From contig WOGZ01000100.1 of assembly GCA_009733775.1 (NCBI GenBank), forward strand, positions 42,739 through 106,738: DNA of 64,000 nucleotides, read 5' to 3'. The notes beneath the pieces were generated by a model. It searched no databases, was not told the DNA's origin, and saw nothing but the letters and a program-made list of their open reading frames with translations. The position numbers were made by a program, and so were the translations under genes. Below, piece after piece: positions 57,012-64,000 of the stretch. The stretch comes from Alectoria sarmentosa (Eukaryota; Ascomycota; Lecanoromycetes; Lecanorales; Parmeliaceae). Each line of letters begins with the position of its first letter. Position 1 is the stretch's first letter.

Positions 57012-59862
57012 GTCTGACTCGAGAAATTTCGTCAATGAGATATCTTCCCATGTTTTGTTCGCACGATGTTTTCCACATGCGCGATACCTTTATTTCCATC
57101 TGACCATTTCGAATATGTTATTTTTGCAGCTACGAACTAAAAACCACTTCTCTTGATTTTACTCGCTTGATTGTCACTTTCAGTTGCATCCATCCCTGTG
57201 AACGCCAACCCCATTCTCATCCCAGAGCTCGGCTTCGGGCACATATGAGCCACAGTTCCGTTGTCTACCATCGACGTTCCTAGATCATCACCATCTTCTT
57301 GACCCCGTGGAGAGACGATTCCTGCCGAAGACCTCCCTTCCTGTAGGATCTTTTCTTTTCCCGACTGGGCGACCACCAGAGCGGCTTTCGGCTCGATAAA
57401 GACAAGCTCCGGCAGCTTCGGAATCTGACAGAGGAGTGATGATCTAAAACTTTATCTGGATTGGTGATCCCAGACCTGGGCTGAGTTACAGCCTCAAAGA
57501 TCCAGCGCTCGCTGTCTGATATGTGGGCACTAAAGGACAGAAATCATCGCGCTCGTTGATATTGTGCTCAGTATCCATAAGGTCGTGGTACGATGATAAA
57601 GTAAGGGGTCTTAATCTTCATATTTGCGTTCATGGAACAGGAATCCCGGTTCTCGTTCTCTCAAGGTACGGTGTACACATGTAATGAGATGGTGGAGTTT
57701 GAAACCACAAGCCGTCACTGGCGGCAGTCAATGTACAATAATGTTCTCGTTTTCAATCGCAATGACGCCAATCAAACATCCCGCGGATAACACGATTGTT
57801 TTCACCAACCAAGAGATGGTGCGATGAGAGAGGGAGGGAAGGGAAGGGAAGGGAAGGGGGGAAGCGGTGTTGCAGGATCAGCACGGAGTTTCTCGCTCAA
57901 GTTGGGCTGGCATGGCAGATTTTCCATGGTTGGGGGCCTTTCCGCAACAGCTTCTATTCGGATTTTGACCCGAATCTGTACTTGTACTGCGCTCAACGAA
58001 CGGCCTCGAACTCGAAGAGAGATTTTAAAAATATCGTTTGACTGGTTTTTTCTTTTCACCCTCGTTTGAGTGGGTGGATTCGCGATGCAACGGGCTTGAT
58101 GCCTTTGATGTCGGTGATGCTTGGGATGGGATTTGCGCAGTTCGATTATTCAACCCGGTGAGGGGAGGCGGTCTAGGACCTTCATGTTAGGTTTGTACCG
58201 CTATCACTGAGTCAAAAAGCCAGGGCCCGGGGGTGTCTGCGCTTGATGCCCAGACACCCACCCCTATAAGGGCCTATATTCTAACAACACTTCAGATGGA
58301 TAGGTTTGAATAAATGAGTAAACGCTTGGGCTACGATGATGAAGCAAGTGCCGTGATTTCGGTGGTGGTTGGGATCAGCGCGCTGAATGGTTTGATTCGT
58401 TTGGCTTGAAAGCTTAAACTGGCTTAGGGGCTGGATTAGTCTGGAGCTGGTCAGATTGTTTGATAGATGATGTCGAGAGGTTTTTTTTTCTTGCCTGAGG
58501 ATCTACGGTTCATGTCGCGCATGGTTGGGGGGTTTTTATGAATGATGTTGTTTGCTAGATATACTTGGTCTGTTGTTGAGAAGAGGAATGCTTGATGAGT
58601 ACATGAATTTTTCGGATATTGGAAAGGCTGTTTGCCACTATTGGAGTCTCTGGGAAGAGAATTTGGTCTATTATTCGTGTGGATTCACCGCTCCTTATCC
58701 CATTGAGCATTTTATTAGCACGATTAAGTCGGCCAAAAACTTTCCTCTGCGACATGAAGCTCCTCATAGCCCTTTTGGCGCAGTACTCGGTCATAGTTGA
58801 AATTGTAATCGCTACGCCAACTGGGAGTCCTATTTATAATCACTCATTTCAAAACATCGACCGGCTCCATTAGAACGACCGCTTCAACCAAAAGTTCATT
58901 TGGCTTGAGCACCGGAAATCAAGCAATGCGCTTGAATAATGCGGTCAAGGTTCTACAGAGGCAAAGAGTTCTGTAATGCGTCATCTTGCGGCTGAGATGA
59001 ATGCCTCTCGTATGTCAGAAATAATATTACGAAAACTAATATGGCGAGAAGTGGCGAAGTGATGGACGGTTTCTGTCAGGCCCGCTTATCATCAAGCTGC
59101 CAGAGTTGGTTGGCGCTACTTCGTGTGCACAATTGCTGTCACTTGATAGTCCTTTGAAAGGAGCTAGAGCGCGAAGGTCTCTTAGGTTTGCTTACAGTGC
59201 TGATCGATCCCAAGACTCTGGAGAAAAAGAAAGGTGTTGATGTTTCTTTGGAAAGATTAGATTAAATCTCCGCCAAGGAGATTCACTCAGAGAAATTCGA
59301 GCGGAACCAGCATTTGAATGCTTTGCTATTTGATGCTCGAACAAAGACCGACAAACAAAGGCTCTAGAAGAGAGTTGAGGTCATGGGTGAGTAAGCCGCT
59401 ACGCTAGTCATCTTCACCTGCAAAAATGGACGTCCATCTCTCATTGTTGCCAACCTCTTCCTTCATCCGCCTCCTTCAGCAACCAATAAAAGGAACTCGG
59501 ACTTTGCAAAAGCGAAATCACACATCAATGATGTATGCCCACTGAACCTCATCTACTGCGCCACTGGGGGATATCCGTTCGAGTAGTCTGGTGGGGTTTT
59601 TATGAACGTGTTGGGGCTCAAGGGAATGTCGCTTCCTGTTGGATTACTGCGATTCTGATTAGCATCTTCGGGGCATTGCTAAGATCGAAATTCTTACACT
59701 GAGTAATCTGCCGTTTGTGGCCTACGCCCTGCTCCATATCCAGCCTGAGAGCTATTGTTCTGTTGGGCGGTGATTACCTCCGGATCATGGGCGATTCCTC
59801 TGGGTATGCTAGAGAGAGGTTTAGCATGGCGATTGAACGTTCAAAACACGGGAGCTGACTTA
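57012..59862. other. Gene-free stretch
   Basis: About 2.85 kb with no supported gene. Frames at 57137-57376 (minus) and 58552-58800 (plus) lack motifs. A GGGAA repeat occurs near 57834-57858. Confidence 0.5.
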
Positions 59863-61023
59863 CTAGTACTTGACACCTGCGGCACCACAATAGCGCCCAT
59901 TGTCGCAATGATTGCAGTACGCACATTTCCCCGATACTAGAGGATTGACGATACAATTCTGGCCTTTCATTATGCAGGCCTGGCACGGGCTGCTTGAGAG
60001 TCCTCCGCCTTCAAAAGTCTGGAACGCCCGCCGTGAGTGTTTATTGGCATTTTCGAAGGTCACGCCCGTGAGATACCATGGTCTCCCCATGCTACCCGAG
60101 ACTAGTAGATAGGGGGTCTCCGTCAGGCCATGGATTCTGGCCTTGTGTAATTGCAGTATGTCTCGACGTGCGAATATTTCAGGGCAGAAATCGCAGAAAA
60201 AATTCATGTGATTTTCAGATGTATCTGGACCTCGGGGAATGTAAGACTGAGTCGAGATTGGCTTCTGGGATTGGAGATTGGGTGTGTATGAGTCTGACAT
60301 CAAGCTTGCATGCTCAGCACCCGGAGAATTCATTATCATACTGGTGGTGGACATGGCACGGAAATTCGAATTGTGCCCCACGACTTGATTTTGTTCCCCT
60401 GGAACGGTAGGAATAGGTTCCACAGCGGTGAAGGCATAATCAGTGTAGTCGGATGCCAACCTTGCATCCTTTGCCTTGAAGGTTCTTCGTTGTGTTGATG
60501 TTGACTTCTTGGCTACTTTCTTGGCATGGCAGGTCCTGTTGTGACGTTCCAAGGAATGCACCCTCGTGAACTTTCCACCACATTCGTCGCAGACAATCGT
60601 ACCCGTAGTCCCACGCGGTCTCTTTTTCCTGGAGGGGGCCTCAGCTGGATATGAAACATATTTGATATTTGGAGCGTCTGTAGGTGAGCGAGTATGATCC
60701 GTGAAAGGAAGAGAGGTAGTAAATCCGTGGTCTGAGGATGACGCGGGTGAAGGGGCCGGGGCGATTTGTCTGAGAATCGGGACTTCGAGCGCGTGGTTCT
60801 GATAGGAGAAAGGGTGTTGAGGTGGTGTGGGAGATGCCATCGCTTGGTATCCATGAGGAGGATAGAACGAGGGATGAAGACCGGTGAGTGAGTTCTGCAC
60901 GCGTGACTGATTCCCGCTGTATGCGCCAAAGGCGGAATGTGGATCAGTGTAAGCATCGGGCACCGGCGGGTACTCGAAGCCGCTTTGTTTCGCTCTGGAG
61001 TTGTGCCCGAAGTACGCCATCAT
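59863..61023 (-). CDS. C2H2 zinc-finger protein with C-terminal Cys cluster
   Basis: Uninterrupted 386-aa minus-strand ORF. Residues 1-125 are disordered and rich in Pro, Ser, Tyr and Gln. A basic patch SRKKRPRG (131-138) could be a nuclear signal. Finger 1 is C145-x2-C148 with H161 and H166, and finger 2 is C277-x2-C280 with H293 and H298; they are far apart. The C terminus has seven cysteines (C347, C350, C357, C367, C370, C373, C379), spaced somewhat like a Zn(II)2Cys6 cluster though not an exact match. A DNA-binding regulator is the natural inference, but targets are unknown and no regulated cluster lies adjacent. The second of two adjacent ATGs would also serve. Confidence 0.8.
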   Translation of the reverse strand: MMAYFGHNSRAKQSGFEYPPVPDAYTDPHSAFGAYSGNQSRVQNSLTGLHPSFYPPHGYQAMASPTPPQHPFSYQNHALEVPILRQIAPAPSPASSSDHGFTTSLPFTDHTRSPTDAPNIKYVSYPAEAPSRKKRPRGTTGTIVCDECGGKFTRVHSLERHNRTCHAKKVAKKSTSTQRRTFKAKDARLASDYTDYAFTAVEPIPTVPGEQNQVVGHNSNFRAMSTTSMIMNSPGAEHASLMSDSYTPNLQSQKPISTQSYIPRGPDTSENHMNFFCDFCPEIFARRDILQLHKARIHGLTETPYLLVSGSMGRPWYLTGVTFENANKHSRRAFQTFEGGGLSSSPCQACIMKGQNCIVNPLVSGKCAYCNHCDNGRYCGAAGVKY

Positions 61024-62267
61024 GACATACGCGTCTGCTCTGTGAAAGAGGCTATAGCTACCTTATGTTAAAATGTGGACCTTCAAGATATGATGATGTC
61101 GAGAAACGTGAAAGATACCGCGCGTTAAAAGGGAGGAATTTGTCATGCCAAGCCACTAGCCTATCAACACATCGAAGAATAAGCGAGAACGTGTTGATTG
61201 TAGCGTCTAAGGCATAAGAGAAGCAATAAATAATCTCCTTATATGACAAATGCAACACGTTAAGTATGACTGTAACATTTTCTCTACTTCAAAGACTCCC
61301 AAGCATTTGGAGAATCGTTCGCCGTATTCCAAAACATTCTCCTCTCACTAAAAGTCCTCGCCAGACCCCAAAACAAAGGACAACATTGAAGGTTCATAGC
61401 AGAGGCTCCAGAACCCTTTTCTGCCTTTGTTTTGCGTTTTGGGTCATCAATATGAGCCGAGTTCGAGCTGTGCGTAAGCACAAACATTATTTGAGCTTTC
61501 GTCGGAGAGCGCTACCTCTTTGATTCTGGAGGATCCAAAAGTACTAACTAGGTTTGCTTGTTCACTTACGACCTGTTTCACTTGTTGCAAATTGTCTTGA
61601 ACATTGACTGAGCACTTTTGCTTTGAACAGACAGCACGAGAGTGAATAATACTAGCCAGAAGGAGCTAATCTTCATTTTCTCGTCTCCGCTTTCCGTAGA
61701 CTGATTCCGATAAACAACTCGCGGGGACATCTACCAGGGGAGGTTAATCACTGAAGGAAAAAAAATATATACTCTTCTGACAGAGGCATAGATTATCAGC
61801 ATTAACCGCGAGGACACAGTAGAATAAGTAATCCCCGTGTGGTGTGATGAAATTGAGACTCGCACTCTGGGTGAAAATCAGCCTATGCATTGGAACTGTA
61901 TAGGTAGGTTTTAGTATCCTTGCGAGTCTCGCGTGTCTCAGAGGAGCTGAATCAACCAGTTCCGAGCGCTTTTACAAAAACAAGCGCCTAGGACAAGATA
62001 AGTCTATTTCTTTTGCTGATGAACCCATCATTCTTGGTCTTCTGCTCCCCTTTCTAGAGTGTGTCGTAACAACGTCGAAGGTCTTCGTCCGCTTCATATC
62101 TTTGGCGGGAGCTAGTTGGAAAGCTTGCTTTTTTCATGATCAAAAGTTTTGCAGGTGTTACGAGCGTACCCTACATCCTTAGTAGGGCTGACTTCCCTTT
62201 AACACCACATTCCTTTAACACTACCCGATTAGGCTTAGCGTGTCTTGGCAGAGACATCTGTTTTTAC
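61024..62267. other. Intergenic upstream of zinc-finger gene
   Basis: No supported gene. Composition is ordinary until about 62265, where it changes sharply. Confidence 0.5.
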
Positions 62268-64000
62268 ATAAATGTTTTTTTTTTATATACATATTTTCTT
62301 TTCACTTAATTGTCTTATTTAATATATTTATATAATATAACTTTATATTAATTTTAATATTATAATTAAGTTATTTTATTTATTTCATTCGTATCAACTA
62401 AAGAATTCAAAAAATCGTATTAATAAAAACTTTAATAAAATATAAAAATTATTAAAATATCGTATTCTTAAATCAAATTACTTACGATAATTGAAATTCG
62501 AATAATTCGCATCGAGATAACGATTCGTCTCGTCAACAATAACGAATATAAAAAAAATATTAAAACATTTATTTGACTAGCGAATCGAAAGAAATAATTA
62601 TATATTATTTTTATATGATTTAAATTAAAATAACATCGATTATATCGTTCGAAAAATTATTATTAAAAATATTTAAATTTTTTACGACATTATTATCGAA
62701 TAAGAAATCACGATTTTATAATCTTTTAAAGTTTACGTTTTTTACTTCGCATTATTAAATTTTCTCGTACGAAAATTAACGACGATATAATAAATATTCT
62801 TTGCATAAATAACGAAATTAAAAAAACGTTATTTAATTAATATATTATTTTCATAAAAGTTTAATAAATAAATAAATGATTAAATAATATTCTTTATTAT
62901 TTTTTATATATTAAATCAAATTTCTTTATTATACGAAAATCGTTAAAAACATTAAATAAAAAATGTTAAAATTTTTCTTTTTCACAATATTTCTTAATAT
63001 TACATTTTTTGAAATATTTAAATCTCTCTTTTTCTTTTTCTCTTTTTTTTCTTTTTTTATCGATAATCTTTATCGAAATAAAATAAATAAATCACATTTA
63101 AAATCTCTTAAATAAAATTAAATCACGTCGTATTTCAATTATATTTAAAATCTCTCTTAATAATATAAGTTCAATTTATAATATATTTTACTTAATAAAT
63201 AATAATTATATTAAGCGAAAATTGCATTTAAAAAGTTTTTTAATATATTAAATTAATTTCGATTTAAACGAAACGATTTTCGCGAATTTTCAATTCGTTT
63301 TTATAAAATTATTATTAATAAAAACGATGTTATAAATTCTTTATATTAATTTAAATTTATAATTAAATAAATAAATAATATCGCTAATAATTAATAAAAG
63401 TAAATAATATAATTGCAACGAAAGATTAATATAATAAAATTTCGATTATTGAAAAACGATTCAAAAAATGATTAAAAGAATAAACTTTTTTGTAATAAAT
63501 TTAAAAATCGATTTATATTAAAAAAAAACAAGATTTTTAAATTATTTAATTTTTTTATCTTTACGAATGAAAAAAGTTTTATATAAAATAATTAATTTTT
63601 CAAAATAAATTATAAACTTATTATAAATTATAATTGATATTTTATAATTAAATTTAAATTAATTTATATTATTTTTAAATTGAAAAAAAAGTTTTAAAAT
63701 AAATTATAAAACGTTAATTAAAAAATTATTCGAATTTATTTCTTTATTATATAAACAAATAGTGTAAAACTAAGCTAAAAAACCTTAAATTTATATATAT
63801 AATTAATTATAAATTCGAAATCATTACGCTTTTCGATTAGCGCTCGAATAGCGACTTTTAAACCTTTCGAGCGCTCTTATTAAAAATTTATATATATAAA
63901 TATTATATCTTTTACCCTCTATTTTTTTAAAAATAAAATTTCTTTATAATTTCGTAAATTATATAACTCGATATACGCTTTTTAATAATATAAAAATATT
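62268..64000. other. Extremely AT-rich gene-free block
   Basis: From about 62268 to the end nearly all bases are A or T, with long A and T runs. The few C and G left are mainly within TCG, ACG and CGA contexts, and CpA/TpG appear scarce. No ORF over 60 codons is listed. This is the appearance of repeats heavily mutated by RIP (C-to-T at CpA in repeated DNA), as in AT-isochores, centromeres and subtelomeres of ascomycetes. No original element can be recognised, and the block continues past the window. Confidence 0.8.

Noticed and set aside
1..64000. tRNA, rRNA or CRISPR features
   Set aside because: No B-box-bearing cloverleaf, rRNA core or regularly spaced repeat was recognised by eye; tRNAscan would be decisive.

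Overview
The window looks like nuclear DNA of a filamentous ascomycete, most likely a Dothideomycete-type mould. The evidence is short spliceosomal introns (about 46-100 nt, GTRNGT donors), NACHT/ankyrin STAND receptors, a fungal AAA ATPase with a long N-terminal region, S10 carboxypeptidase, small cysteine-bearing secreted proteins, and a final AT-rich block of the kind left by repeat-induced point mutation (RIP). It reads as accessory or subterminal chromosome: genes are sparse, and at least six loci are broken by stops, frameshifts or a lost splice site.

Layout. 0-5 kb: a broken small secreted-protein gene, a long gene-free stretch, then an intact secreted Cys protein (4.7 kb). 5-11 kb: an ankyrin fragment, an intact seven-exon serine carboxypeptidase, and a decayed secreted-protein gene. 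11-15 kb: an unknown ORF, then an AT-rich island that is a roughly 1.15 kb terminal-inverted-repeat element with a 373 bp TIR/TA element nested inside it. 15-18.9 kb: a frameshifted conserved gene, a secreted double-psi beta-barrel protein and a purine-rich tract.

19-34 kb is the core: a minus-strand AAA+ ATPase lies head to head with a NACHT receptor (1,519 aa by my exon model), followed in tandem by a second, differently built NACHT-ankyrin receptor (1,908 aa). Both reading frames are intact over several kb, which argues against general sequencing error as the cause of the breaks elsewhere. 34.8-40.5 kb: a broken 2OG-Fe(II) oxygenase gene and a broken Con-13-like secreted protein gene. 40.5-46 kb: mostly gene-poor, with weak remnants and a tandem repeat. 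46-50 kb: a GPI-anchored cupredoxin and a cytochrome b561 protein. 51-57 kb: a third NACHT-ankyrin receptor, broken in at least five places. 59.9-61 kb: a C2H2 zinc-finger protein. From about 62.3 kb to the end the DNA is extremely AT-rich and gene-free.

Taken together, this is a birth-and-death locus for fungal NLR-type receptors: two intact copies of different architecture, one dead copy and one possible ankyrin scrap, beside secreted proteins and transposon debris. All function names come from recognising motifs by eye. Exon models were read manually from splice consensus and frame, and none was tested against transcripts or databases.
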